NCBI RefSeq assembly: GCF_932526225.1
Contig: NC_064046.1
Coordinates: forward strand, 10,193,719-10,257,718
DNA from: Nematostella vectensis
Taxonomy: Eukaryota > Cnidaria > Anthozoa > Actiniaria > Edwardsiidae
Direction of reading: 5' to 3'
Length of the DNA stretch: 64,000 nt
Numbering within the stretch: the first letter of the stretch is position 1; every line of letters starts with the position of its first letter. Shown one piece after another: positions 33,501-44,340 of the stretch. A program made the translations under genes and the position numbers. The notes under the pieces were generated by a model. That model ran no database searches. It was not told the DNA's origin and saw nothing but the letters and a program-made list of their open reading frames with translations.

Positions 33501-36500
33501 GTACGGCATCGCCCACTGGTTCCGTCTCGTCGGCCTTCGGCCCACTCGACCGCAGCGCAGACTGCTTTTTATAGTCTCAAATGGAAATGATAATAATGAC
33601 ACAAGGTAACATTTATAAGAAAATTAAACATTTGACAGGGATAAGATATTTCCTTTATATTTACCATGAGGTTATACAGTATTGAGTAAATGTTCTCAGC
33701 TAATAATTCTATCCAATGTCTCTAATAGACAATAACGAGTGACTTTTTATGTTTAACCGCACTGACCTTTGCTACAGGTTTTTGGCCTTACATTAGTCAT
33801 GGCCATGTCCTGATAACAATGGAGCTATACCTTTTATTGCATTTGCACTATTAGTCATAGTCCAATTTCTTGCTTGGAGTGCTAGACACAGTAATCTGTA
33901 GAGCCCTGTAGGTCTGTAGAATAATGATACATACTTATACTTATATTTTCTAAACTCAACTGGAATAGAGACATTCATTTTGGAGTAATCTGTTACAGCC
34001 AGCAATTGTCAATTAAATACGGCACACCAACTTATACCGATCAAAAGGCTTCGTTTTTGCAAGTATGGCATCGCCACTGGTTTCATCTTTCCAAAAGACT
34101 TGAATTTCTATCCCCCGAGGCAAGAGATGCTGTAGGTATTTTTAAGTATTCTAAGCCGCTACCCAGGAACTCCCAACACTCCTTTACTTAAAACTAGCAA
34201 AAATTAAAGGCCTATGCTAGCGAGGAAGAGAACATGCAAACAAGATGAAAATGTAGCTTAATTATGCTATTTTTGCATATAAAAACTTTCCCCCTAGAAA
34301 TATTGCCACTGTTTCAACGAGAACTTTATTTTACCTGGTGCTCTTCCGATGTCGTCAACTTCTGATTTTAGAAATTATCCAATTGTTTCAGTAAACTTTC
34401 AGGCGTAAATTTCTTCTGGTCGATTTTCTCAGCCTGGTCGTACGACGATTTGGGGACCCGGCGGTCTTTGCGGCCGCTCCCAAAGGTTCTCACCGCTGAT
34501 TAATTATTTGCGGCCGAAGTCTTCAAACCTAGGATTCATCTCCTACGCATACATTCTGGCCTCTGCCACACATAATGTGTTTGGGCTAAGAAACTGCTAT
34601 GTAGTAGTAGGTGGCCCTGGGATAAATTAAAGCAACATTTGAAAATTTAAAATCTAAATGACTTTTTCACATGAAAAAGCCTCTATAAGGATGTACGTAT
34701 TTCTCGCTGGTGTATGCAAGTTTCAATGTAAATAAAAATACAAAAGCCCTTGCCGAAAACATTATTTTCGGTTTCCGTCATTTCGGTTATTTCCGCCTTT
34801 TTGTTCCCCTTGACCTATCAATATTTCCTAGTTTACTGTTCCACGCACGAGCACCTGGGAAATGCTCGGCGTGTTTTGCCGGCCGAAGAAAGTATCTGAG
34901 TAACTGAGTAACCGTAGGAGCTGAGGTGGCCAGTTGTTTCCTGGAATAGAGTTGGCAACATTAACGAACTTTTTTTGACACTTTTTAACCCGAATAAGTC
35001 TTATTCGAGACGGATTTCTCGCTGATAAACTTATACAACATGAATGTGTAAAATACTAGAATACTTGCGAACAAAAATGTTTTTAAAAAGTATTTGAATA
35101 CTTAGGACTGGGGTTTTTGTTGGCCGCGACTTATTAGTATTTCCTAGTTATTGTTCTAGGCACGTTTACGAGCCGTCACACCTATACCGGAAAATATTTA
35201 TTATCCAAACTATCGTGTTACCATTATTGCCTTATTAGAAGGGCCTTCTTTTTCTTTTTTTCTACCAAACTACGATTTCCATTAGTACATAAAGACGGTT
35301 TGAAAAAAAATAATAAAAATTAAGCAGCGCCTTAATATGTTATATGTTGTGTCGTTTGAATCGCGAAACAGCATGGTTCAAAAGGACATTCTTAAAAAAA
35401 CGAGGCAACACAACAATATCATTTTCACTTGTCATTTCAAAAATTTTCACATAGGTTTGAACAAAATGACATTCTTAAAAACGAGGTAAAACATCAGTAT
35501 TATTTGTTGTTGTTTTGTTCGCACGTCGAAACAGCACGATTGAAATAGGTTGTTTCCGCCTTTTGGTTCGCCGTGGCTTTTCAGTATTACCTTTCAAACC
35601 TTTATACTGTTCCAGGCACAAGCTATCGCACCTAGACAACTGACTGCTTGGGTTATCATTAACTTTACGATTTTCCTAGCGCATGTAGACAGTGTATAGA
35701 CGGTTTGAAGAAAAAGGCATTCTTAGAAAAACGAGGCAACGCATGCATCTATAATATTTGTGGTTGTGAATTTCGCATCTCGAAACAGCACGGTTGAAAA
35801 GATCATCCGTTAAAAGAACGAGGAACACAGCAGTATCATAATCCTCTCGGAGACCTAGCTACCTATGCTTCCAAAGGAATTTACCATTTTAGTAAGTTGC
35901 ATGGGACTCAATGGGCTTAATTTATAAGATAAATCATTTGAGTGGCAAGATGTAATGCAGTTTGTCATGAAAGCGATATCATTAAATTCTATATTGATAT
36001 TTTAGAAAATAAACAGGATATTAATTGAGAAGCCAGCTTCGGTTGACATTCTAAGGTGAGAACTTCTAACGAAATCCACCATAATCTACCATTTGTCATA
36101 GGTACTTAGAGTGCCGAGTATCTTCTAAGTATGGGGGACCACATTTCCCCCTTACTTTTCACCGTATCCGCCATTTGCCACATAGCCCTATGCCTTGGTC
36201 ATCGTACTTGCAGTGCTATGTGTCTGCTATGTATAATGGACCACCCCACCCCCTAACTTTTCAACATATCAACCATATCCACCATTTGCCACATTAGTCG
36301 GGTCGCTTAGCGCACAAAAAGAGCTCAATCTATACTCAGCGGACAAAAGCACCAAACTTGGTATAAATATAGCCTAGGGGATGGTAATCAATATTGAGAC
36401 CGGTGCCCACCGGTACCATTAGCGGATCCATAGATAAAGAGCAATTATTTTCTTCTTAAATCTGGTTTTGCGGGTACCCTGTGGTAAGATTTTCATACCT

Positions 36501-39500
36501 TTTCATGAGACCAAAAAAAGATCAAAACGCACATATTTGAAAACGATTTATATCATTTAAGCACTATTCTATCGAATTCCGTGCCAAAAAAAAAACATAT
36601 AAATAGCTATAAAAAGCTACATTTGAAGAAGAAGGAAAACCTACTGGAACCCAGGCCCCACGCGGCTTTTTTACATCCCTCTTGCTAACATACAAATAAG
36701 ACTGATATTCGTTCATCAAATAAGCACAAATAAGTGCTGCACATGATTTTTCCTAGAAATGTTCTTTTTAATGAGTTCTCTAAGTATTATATTAAAGGCT
36801 ACAAAGCTTAATTCAACCAGCGCGGCTTAATTGATAGGCCCGTCAGCAGGGGAAAATCCGCTACCGATGAGGGAGATTTTTCATAGCCTGTTGTGCGTTG
36901 ATAAAATGTGCCATGACAACTCGAACCATTTGTTTATCTTTTTGTTACGGCCATTTGTTATTTTCAAAATCAAAGTATCACAATTGTTTCCGAGGCGAGA
37001 GCCTCGCTCTACCCCATGCTAGTTATGGGCCAAAGAGGGGGCGCCGGCAGACTCCCTTGACTTCCAACCACTCGGTCGTATGAAGCCGAAAATCCTAGCT
37101 AATAGCGTTCCATGATTAATATTTTCATTTTGTAAAATAAAATTTGAATCTGATCATTAGAATAGTAGAATAATTCTGGCTTACGTAGGTTTGTGGCTAA
37201 ACGTGCCCTCTCCTAAGGTTGACGTTAGTACTGTCAACACTAGGATTTTTGTACACTTGTTTATAGCACCGTCGTTTTTTCGGCACCTCGAAAAAAACGT
37301 CCCTGATAAAGGAAACATCCTCTGTTTGGAAAAGAAATCCCCGCGTACCCTGCGCACAAGCTAGCGTACGCGCATCATTCTGAAAAGGCTCTTTCAGTTT
37401 CTTTCAGAATAACTTTTTCCCTTTATTGCAATAACGATCCGCCGATCACTGATCCGCGCCTTAGGAAAAGCCTCTTTTAAGAGGCTTAAAAAAGTTTAAA
37501 AACTTTGTCCTTTAGTGGAAAACGGTTAAAGGATTTCTCATTCCCAAAATCTCCCAAGCGTGTCTCATGTGCGTTGTGGAGCTCGGACATCAGAAAATAG
37601 GTACGTACCATTTTCAACAGCCTCCATTTATATATTCTGCTAATATATTATATTCTATAAGCCTGACAAAAGCTCTATACTTTTTAATCATCCTCTCTCG
37701 CTTCCTGGAGACCTTTCCTTTTCTTTTGCTCCACAGCTTTTTCCATCCCTGAGGTCATCATTAAGACATCTTTAAGATAATAAAATAGTCCTCTATTCCT
37801 GCGGCGACTCGTTGGAGGTTGGTTGCTATCCTGTTAAAAGCATGCGATGCGTTCAACCTCATCAGCACTATAATGCACACGTAGGGAGCAATAAGCACTG
37901 TTTTTTTTCGTTAGTGCCTCTGCTAGTCAGCTTTTTTCGTTCTTAAGTGCTTTCGAGCATTAATACCGCGAATTTGTGACAATTCCTGTGCCATTTTACG
38001 ATATTTGCGACAAAGAGTTTCTACAGATGTTTCTTCTGCTGAACATCCAAATCCTCTAATATTCTCAAGCATCACAATCTAATAACTTTGATTGAGGAGG
38101 CAGATCTAAAGCATCTCGTTGGTCTTTGGTGTCTAGTTGACAGACACTTACAAACCCCCCTTATTAAATCCATCTCTATTTCTTTATTTAGCCAACGTCA
38201 AAATACCCGATAATTGCGATTAATCGCAGATTTATAAGAAATAAATTTATAATCAAGACAAAAGTTCATATTTAGTAGGTTATACACATTGTAAGTCCTT
38301 GATATATCAATAATGAGCTTTTTTTACCTAAAATACGCGATTTTATGAGGTAATTACAGCATATACTGTGCCAATATAGGCCGCCATCTTGGATAACCGT
38401 GAGGGGGATTGGGTCTAGCTTTGAAACCTTTTCTCGTAAATAAAGTGTTTTAATGCAGCCGACGACAGTTTTATCTTGAAATATTAACAAATAGCGTTAT
38501 ATTTTTCTTACCAAAAAAAACAATCAGATGTTTCGCCTTAGTTTTGGAAATGCAAGGTCTTTTAAATATCACCACAGGGAGCCCGCGATAGACGCTTTTT
38601 TCTAATTTTTATTCGGTTATTACACAAAATCCTCAAGTGGTACCGGTGGGCACCGGTCTCAATATTTATTAGCATCCTCTTGGCTATCTTTATGCCAAGT
38701 TTGGTGCTTTTGTCCGCTATGTATAGATTGAAACACTAAGCGACCGGACTACATATCCCTATACCTTGGCCGTGGTACTTGCAGTGTTGAATATCTGCTA
38801 TGTATGGTGGACCACCCCTCCCCCTTACATTTCACCATATCCACCATTTCCGCCATATCCACAATTTACCACATAGCCCTATGCCTTGGCCATGGTACTT
38901 GCAGTGTTGACTGTCTGCTATGTATGATGGACCACCCCACCCCCTAACTTTTTTCCATATCCACCATTTGTCACATTGCCCTATCCCTTGACAGTGGTAC
39001 TTGCAGTGTTGACTGTCTGCTATATGTATGGTGGACCACCCCTCCCTCTTACTTTTCATAACTGTTGCCATAGCTTTGTCCCTTAGCCCAGATACTTGCA
39101 GTGCTAAATGACTGTTATGTATTGATCTCCGTGCTATCAGATACTTGCAGTGCTAGAAAAACTGTAATGTTATTGATTTATAGGACCATCCCTCCCCTGA
39201 AAGCCGCATCCTACTGCATATTACCATTTGGCTGTTTGCCACTAGCGCTTGACAAATGGCCATTCCAAATGACAAATGGCCAATGTGAGACAGTGTTGGA
39301 CAGTGGAGGAATACATCTATGCTTTATTAGATTCCGCTAGATTCACTCTTCTTGGAAATCAAATAGATCTATGCTTTATCTATGCGACTTCGGCTCGAAC
39401 GAAGTGCGTGATCCGCACAATTGGAATCACGCTAACCCGGTCGCAGCTCTGGATCCCACATGGATCTAAGCTGTGGTTTAAAGCACTTCGTTCGAGTCGA

Positions 39501-42500
39501 AGTCGCCCTGCAGTTTTATATGCCGATGAAGTTTAACTGAGGCAAACCGGCTATGCCATGCTGACGAGTCCTAATAAGGACGAAACAGCTGTCCATGGTT
39601 GCCGAACTGCACGGGTAATAGACTCTGCTAGCGTCCCGTCTTGGCCCGACTGGTGCCAATGTGTGTATTCTAGTGTGCTTTTAAAGTCTATGCTTTATCA
39701 GATTCTGCTAGATTCACTCCTCTTGGAAATCAAATTATTTTTTGTCATGCAAGTTAAAAGGAAGCAATATTTTTATATTAAAATAAAAATCTCGAAATCT
39801 GCGCGATGAATTTTTTTCTAAATCTACAGTAAAACCTAACAATACTCCAACTTGAAGCATACGAATTTTTGGCTTAAAACTGACCTGTCAAACTTCGCGA
39901 TTGATGAATCTGTATTTTAATCCAAAATTGTCCTCGCAATCTTTGAAAAAATAAATGCACTCTTGCCTACAAAGATCCATCCCCGAATTTACGCCCCCTG
40001 CTAAGTCCACACCCTAAGGCAACTTGTGTGAGAGGGGCAAGAGGACCAGTGTTGCACAAGAATAAATTCCAGATGGTCAATTCGAGAGAATTTTTATTAT
40101 TAATTTGAAAACTAAAGAATTTATTTCTTTTCAACATTTGAGCCCAAGCCGCGCCTCTTTTAAACTATTACCCGACGCTATGGCTAAAATAGGCCTTACC
40201 GAAAGTACCTCCTTAATGCAGTTGCATGTCGAACCTGCGTTTATGAGAAACTAGAATCGAAAGTTGAGGATATGAACGCGCTCCAAACGAAGCCCACGCC
40301 AGCGTCCACATGGTAATCGACGAGCTGCCTTGTTTGTTTCAAATTTTGCACGAGCGAAACTGAGATCCCATGCATCTCTGGTTGTGCATTTCATACAGAT
40401 ATCTCCTATTCTATTCCATTTGGTTATGCTACCGCCTTTGAACTCTTTTTCCAGACTACACACTTTTAACCGTTTCGATTCTTTCAAATGAAAAATACAT
40501 AAAGTGCAAAACAAAAACCCGTCATGTTCTAAGTCGCATTTTACTCATAGAGAGAGAGATGCTGGATAGCGGGGGTGGGTGTGGGGCTTGAAAACCCCAA
40601 GTCCAGTGAAAAATTTAAAAAACGTAGCCAAAAAAATACCGTGCGAAATAACTGTCAAAAAAACTGCGAAATTGCAAACTTTTTGATAACAATGTTATTC
40701 TCATCTAAAGTTTTTCATAGATAGACAAATTTCCTCTTCAAAATATATACCCGTAGCAGTTTTTTTATATTCTTCCGTACTTTAGACTGTATAGAGTGTT
40801 TCTTTCAGCGTTCACATCTTCACACAGTAAGCGTTCTCACAGAATAGAGATATCTGTACGAAATGCACAACCCGGGATCTCAGTTCCGCTCGTGCAACTT
40901 TGTCACATGTGAAACAAACAAGGCAGCTATCGTCGATTACCATGTGTGACACTAGCGTGGGCTTCGTTTGAAGCGCGTTCATATCCTCAACTTTTGATTC
41001 TAATTTCTCATAAACGCAGGTTCGACATACAACTACATCAAGCAAGTACTTTTGGTAAGGCCTATTTTACCAATAGAGTCGGGTAATAGTTTGGAAGATG
41101 AGCGGGTTGCGCTAAAATGTTGAAAAGACTGGTCCTCTTGCCCCTCACACAAGTTGCCTTAGGGTTTGGACTTAGCAGGTGGCAGGATCTGACAAAGCAT
41201 AGATGTATTAATAAAATCTGAAAAATTCACGAAAATCGAGCCGAAAATGAGTCTAATATAGGGAACTTAGTAAAAGCTGTTTAGCCAAAACAACCTCGGC
41301 GCGCCACCTTAAACCGAGGTGAGAGTTCATTAGAGTTCCAACTCCCATGTCCGTTTGATCATGCACTCACACACTCTCATCGACTCTCATTCACTTTAAA
41401 CCAAGAGACCATGATATAAGAGAACGAATCCCCGTGGCCCATGATGCCGTCCATGAAAGCTATTTTTAGATTGCGCGAGCTTGTCAATCATAGCATCCAT
41501 ATAGGGTTCGTCGCGCCATATTTGGTTATGGGCACCTCGCGAGCTAGTACATTTTCACAATTTTTTTTCCCTCTGCACTTCTTGACTTCGTTCGCTACCT
41601 GTTTTTATCCTTTTATCTGCTTCTCATAGCTCATGATTACAATGCTACTTGTAGGGGAGTGTCCTGTTATCTGTTAAGTTATCTAATGTTAAGTTGTCTA
41701 AATGTTATATACATAATTGAACGGGAAGACTTCGGGGAGACGGCGAATTTGGAGTTCATTCAAGATGCATCAGGCTGACTCCTAAAAGTTCTTTTTCTTT
41801 TCAATACGGTGAGATGAACCTAGGCATTCTCAGTCTATGTTATGTATTTAAATACAAGAAGGCCTTTATTTTTCTTTGATTTACAATATTTTTAGACGAA
41901 TGAACTTCAATTCTTTACGCAAATGTTAAGAAATCATGTCACTCAAGAAACCCTTCTCACCGGAATAAGATTTACTTCATTATGGAGACTTGAACTCTTT
42001 TATTTGTGAAATAACTGTCTTAATAACCACAATGTTTTATAATTTGCGAATCAGCCGTGAAAACGTTTACTGGGGAAGTTGATCCCCGAGCCTAAAATCA
42101 CGCACTCTATGCATTTCAATGTCCGAGAAACGGTTGATTGGATCCAGCGTACTCTATGGAAGATCATTTTCACAGCGTTTGTAAAAAGGATGGTTTTCAG
42201 TCAAAAAGATTTCCATAACATCCTTTGCCGGCTCACATCGCTCAAGATGTGATCGCGCGTTTGACCCATGTTGCTAGGAAACGTGAGCGCTAACCAATCG
42301 CAGAGGCGTATCTAAAAATAAATGCTTGTTCTAAAAATAGCTTTCACGGATGTCATCAATGGAACATACCCTAATACGGGGGATTCGTTCTCTTACATCA
42401 TGGTCTCTTGCTTTAAACATATTCAAATTAGACATGAGAGTTATTGAGAGTTGTTGGCGTTTGATCGCGTGAATGAGAGTTAATTAGAGTATTTCGATCA

Positions 42501-44340
42501 GCAGTTTTAACAAAAAGTTTAACGTGTTATTTCCGGCTCAGTGATGAATCCTGAAGTGAAATAATTAAAAAAAACGTGATCACTGAAAAAAAAGTGATCA
42601 CTCTTACCAACTCTCAAAGTTCGTTTGATGGCAACCCTGAGAGAGCTAGAAAGAGTGGAACTCTCATCGACTCTCGTCAACTCTTATTTCCGTTTGACCG
42701 AGGCTTCAGGATTGGCTTATAAAACATGGGAAAAAAATAGTGTGCCCGGTAGTATCAGTCCTGCAGCAGCTCACTCGTAAGGCCCAACGTAACTGACTGG
42801 ATTACGTCATTGTTCTATTGTATTTCCCATTGTTTTGTCTGTGATTCATCAATCCAATGAGGTCAAATCTTCTGAGGAACTGCTACTACACGACCCGGTA
42901 GTATGGTAGAGCCAGAGACCTCTCCAGTTGTTTCATGGCAAAATTGAATTTACGCAATTGAGTCAAGATCCGCAAGAGGAGAAGGTTTGTACACCTTTGA
43001 TATGATTTAAACAGGGTTTTAGCCAGTGTCCTCTGGCGTTAGAAGCACTTCCATCATAAGTGACATCGTGGCTTTCTATTCGGTAAACGACACTAACCTC
43101 TGCTGCTACGCGCGTGGAAAAATCATAACACTCCTCCCAAAAATGACACTAATTTGGTCCCCTTCATACTACTGCTTTTCGAATCATTTACGCACTTTAC
43201 TTACCACTTCTCCTACACGCATGTAGAAAAAGTGATAAGTGTAGTTAGAAGAACTTCATGAACCTGATATTGCTCTGACATCTTTTCGAAATGACGCTTG
43301 GTTTGTCACCTGTTGCTCCCAATTCTGTCCAATTCATTAATCTCTCATTAATACTTTACTCACCGCCACTGCCATGGTGCGTGGAGAAAGCTTAAACATG
43401 ATGTTCCTCCGAGTGCTTTTGTAGATGAGAATGTTCACAACTACCATGGTACCGATTGAGCCAATACCAACTGTTCCATTCACGATAGCGCTCCAATAGC
43501 ACAGCGGGTCTCCCTCCACGAGATAAGCGCCCCGAATGTTGGACGTGAAAGTGAGGCTGAGACGAGAATAAGTAGAACACAGTCGTTGCTATCGAAGTGT
43601 CATATCTTGATTTTCCATTAACGAGCCAATAGGTTTTTCAAATAACATAAGCATTGACCTAGATATTTATTGTTATGCCTGATGCTCTGTGTTTGCCCTT
43701 TCTGGGTCCCCCTGCCTCCTATCTATTGAAGCCCTCACTCGGACCATCGAAATTTAAAGGCGTTTATTATTTTAGTTTACGGTAACCTAGATATTAATCG
43801 TAAATGCCTGATGTTCTGCGTTTCCCTCGAACCCCCTCCCTGGGCCCGGTCGTCTAAAAGCCAACTCAAATGGTATTTAATTCACGCTATTTTACCGCAC
43901 GACATGACCTGACGACATGACGACAAGACTTAGAATGTAGTACCGTATTTAGAAGTTAACAAGCTAGCGACGCTAGCTAGTATTCGAGTATTCGAGTTCA
44001 CATTATATACTAGTCAACTATCAAACAATTTTGCTTTGAAAAAAGTCGTATTAGTACTTCCTCGGCCGCTTCTTTATTTGGACATTACATGCTATATTTG
44101 TTTGCTGACGTACCTGTACCCAAAAGTCACAATGATAAGATCAGCGACCGCGAGGTTTATGAGCAGAGGTGTAATTTCCTTCTTCCGGTGTTCAGGACGT
44201 CGACAAATGACAATCGTTATCCCATTCCCAGAAATCCCAGCGATCAGGATGACCAACATAGTCATGTAGTACATCACATATCCGCTTTTCCCGCCAAAAC
44301 GGCTGTAGATATTGTCGCTGTCGTTCGAGGCATTAAACAT
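30166..44340 (-). CDS. Opsin (G-protein-coupled photoreceptor), four exons, 330 aa
   Basis: Exons on the minus strand are 44340-44114, 43556-43364, 31443-31235 and 30529-30166. Phases 2, 0 and 2 join exactly and all sites are GT-AG. The product has seven helices, G-N in TM1, L-A-V-A-D in TM2, the TM3 Cys, G-W and S-C-E-P-D in the second extracellular loop, S-W-S-P-Y-A in TM6, and A-K-A-S-A-V-Y-N-P-I-V-Y in TM7. The Lys there is the retinal Schiff-base lysine, so this is an opsin and not another rhodopsin-class GPCR. Odd features: the D/ERY motif ending TM3 reads L-I-Y, and positions equivalent to bovine Glu113 and Glu181 are Ser and Gly. An anthozoan-specific opsin (ASO) class is plausible. 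The upstream TTTTTTTATTAG at the start codon suggests a 5'-UTR intron. Confidence 0.9.
31080..31178 (-). pseudogene. Decayed tandem copy of opsin exon 3 (TM5 part)
   Basis: In the intron just 3' of exon 3, the minus strand again reads G-L-S-Y-N-I-Y-I-M-V-F-G-F and then the nucleotides of the exon end (ACCGGATACG). An internal deletion of about 14 bp shifts the frame. Further fragments of the junction (GCGTGACATAC) continue to about 30930. It is non-functional as an exon. Confidence 0.8.
31235..31443 (-). CDS. Opsin exon 3: TM4, extracellular loop 2, TM5
   Basis: Acceptor CTTTTTTCAG. Begins F-V-G-I-W-T-Y-S, contains F-G-W-N-R-I-V-P-G and S-C-E-P-D-W. Ends R-I-R-K with donor AA|GTATGT, phase 2. 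Confidence 0.9.
31944..32262 (-). mobile_element. Retrozyme-like hammerhead unit, left arm copy
   Basis: Reverse complement of the unit at 39.37-39.69 kb, from ACTTTAAAAGCACACTAGAA to AAAGCATAG. It includes the hammerhead and the 23-nt inverted repeat CGACTTCGGCTCGAACGAAG-TGC. It lacks the flanking direct repeats present on the right. Confidence 0.7.
32027..32084 (-). ncRNA. Type I hammerhead ribozyme, left arm
   Basis: On the minus strand the core CTGACGA, a GTCC...GGAC stem II and GAAAC are all present and identical to the copy at 39547-39604. Cleavage is predicted after GTC, between 32038 and 32037. Confidence 0.88.
32286..32910. repeat. Left-arm 105-bp subrepeats and TGGCCATTTG block
   Basis: The TGGCCATTTGTC block (also at 31558-31680) is followed by four to five copies of the subrepeat with GGTGGTCCACCATACATA and ACTGCAAGTACCATGG. 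The reverse complement is at 38.76-39.3 kb. Confidence 0.85.
32915..33725. repeat. Tandem repeat of about 270 bp, three copies
   Basis: Each copy starts near CCCAATGATACCAA, then AAGGCTTCGTTTTGGCAAGT, CCCACTGGTTCCGTCTCGT and a block ending in TTACTACAGCATG. Copies start at about 32918, 33190 and 33462, with a partial one at 34020-34090. Confidence 0.85.
34700..35880. repeat. Degenerate repeat in the foldback interior
   Basis: Several diverged copies of TTTCCGCCTTTTTGTTC, TATTTCCTAGTTTACTGTTC and CATTCTTAAAAAACGAGGCA recur every 300-400 bp. No coding content recognised. Confidence 0.55.
36295..38751. mobile_element. Non-autonomous DNA transposon nested in the foldback element
   Basis: Inverted termini TAGTCGGGTCGCTTAG (left) and TAGTCCGGTCGCTTAG (right, reverse complement). 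Matching subterminal blocks include GCGGACAAAAGCACCAAACT and ATATTGAGACCGGTGCCCAC. They are flanked by CAT at 36292-36294 and 38752-38754, a 3-bp target duplication, inside a foldback subrepeat. The 2.2-kb interior has no recognisable transposase. Confidence 0.75.
39317..39735 (+). mobile_element. Retrozyme-like hammerhead unit with flanking direct repeats
   Basis: A 48-bp direct repeat starting CTATGCTTTATTAGATTCCG lies at 39317-39364 and again at 39688-39735, a spacing of 371 bp. Between them are a 23-nt inverted repeat (39386-39408 paired with 39483-39506) enclosing smaller hairpins, and a hammerhead ribozyme. A short, highly self-paired monomer with one hammerhead between direct repeats fits animal retrozymes; the pseudo-LTR of a Penelope-like element is the alternative. 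Confidence 0.65.
39547..39604 (+). ncRNA. Type I hammerhead ribozyme, right arm
   Basis: Core CTGACGA (39561-39567) and GAAA (39582-39585) flank stem II (GTCCT with AGGAC, loop AATA). Stem III is two pairs (A-C with G-T) closed by AGCT. The cleavage triplet is GTC at 39591-39593. Stem I is CCATG (39556-39560) with CATGG (39594-39598), then an internal loop TATG/TT and CGGC with GCCG. Every invariant core base is present; the short stem III is typical of Penelope and retrozyme hammerheads, which often act as dimers. Confidence 0.9.
39995..41180. repeat. Inverted repeat with duplicated Cys-rich coding fragment
   Basis: Arms at about 39995-40440 and 40835-41180 are reverse complements (e.g. AAGGCAACTTGTGTGAGAGG). 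Each contains a fragment reading C-R-T-C-V-Y-E-K-L-E-S-K-V-E-D-M-N-A-L-Q. The right arm (minus strand, 41045-40812) keeps a longer frame with C-L-V-C-F-T-C-D-K, a possible zinc-binding cluster. Neither is a complete gene. Confidence 0.75.
41395..42417. mobile_element. TIR element of about 1.0 kb
   Basis: The left end TTTAAACCAAGAGACCATGA continues to GAGAACGAATCCCC. Its reverse complement begins at TTTAAA 42412-42417, and further inward TGAAAGCTATTTTTAGA pairs with TAAAAATAGCTTTCA. It lies in opsin intron 2 next to the foldback element. No coding region. Confidence 0.65.
43364..43556 (-). CDS. Opsin exon 2: end of TM2, TM3
   Basis: Acceptor CGTCTCAG. Contains the disulfide Cys in D-P-L-C-Y-W-S and TM3 through V-V-V-N-I-L-I-Y, where E/DRY is expected. 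Donor GCG|GTGAGT, phase 0. Confidence 0.88.
44114..44340 (-). CDS. Opsin exon 1: N-terminus, TM1, TM2
   Basis: Starts MFNASN with an N-glycosylation sequon. TM1 contains G-I-S-G-N-G and TM2 L-I-N-L-A-V-A-D. An in-frame TAG lies three codons upstream of the ATG. Donor AG|GTACGT leaves phase 2. Confidence 0.88.

Larger units (their letters stand above)
31492..41307. mobile_element. Foldback-like DNA transposon, 9.8 kb, in opsin intron 2
   Basis: A 33-bp perfect inverted terminus, TGGCGCGCCGAGGTTGTTTT and 13 further bases, occurs at 31492-31524 and reversed at 41275-41307. Long inverted arms extend inward: 32.0-32.9 kb matches 38.76-39.7 kb in reverse complement. The arms are made of subrepeats of about 105 bp (GGTGGTCCACCATACATAGC, CACTGCAAGTACCATGGCCA), as in foldback elements. 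Other copies of the subrepeat are at 31.77-31.94 and 36.12-36.29 kb. No transposase is recognisable. The flanks do not show a clear target duplication. The left end is only 48 bp from the exon 3 acceptor side. Confidence 0.75.

Noticed and set aside
43392-43580. Separate minus-strand open frame over opsin exon 2
   Set aside because: It is an alternative frame of the exon; only the other frame keeps opsin motifs and matching splice phases.
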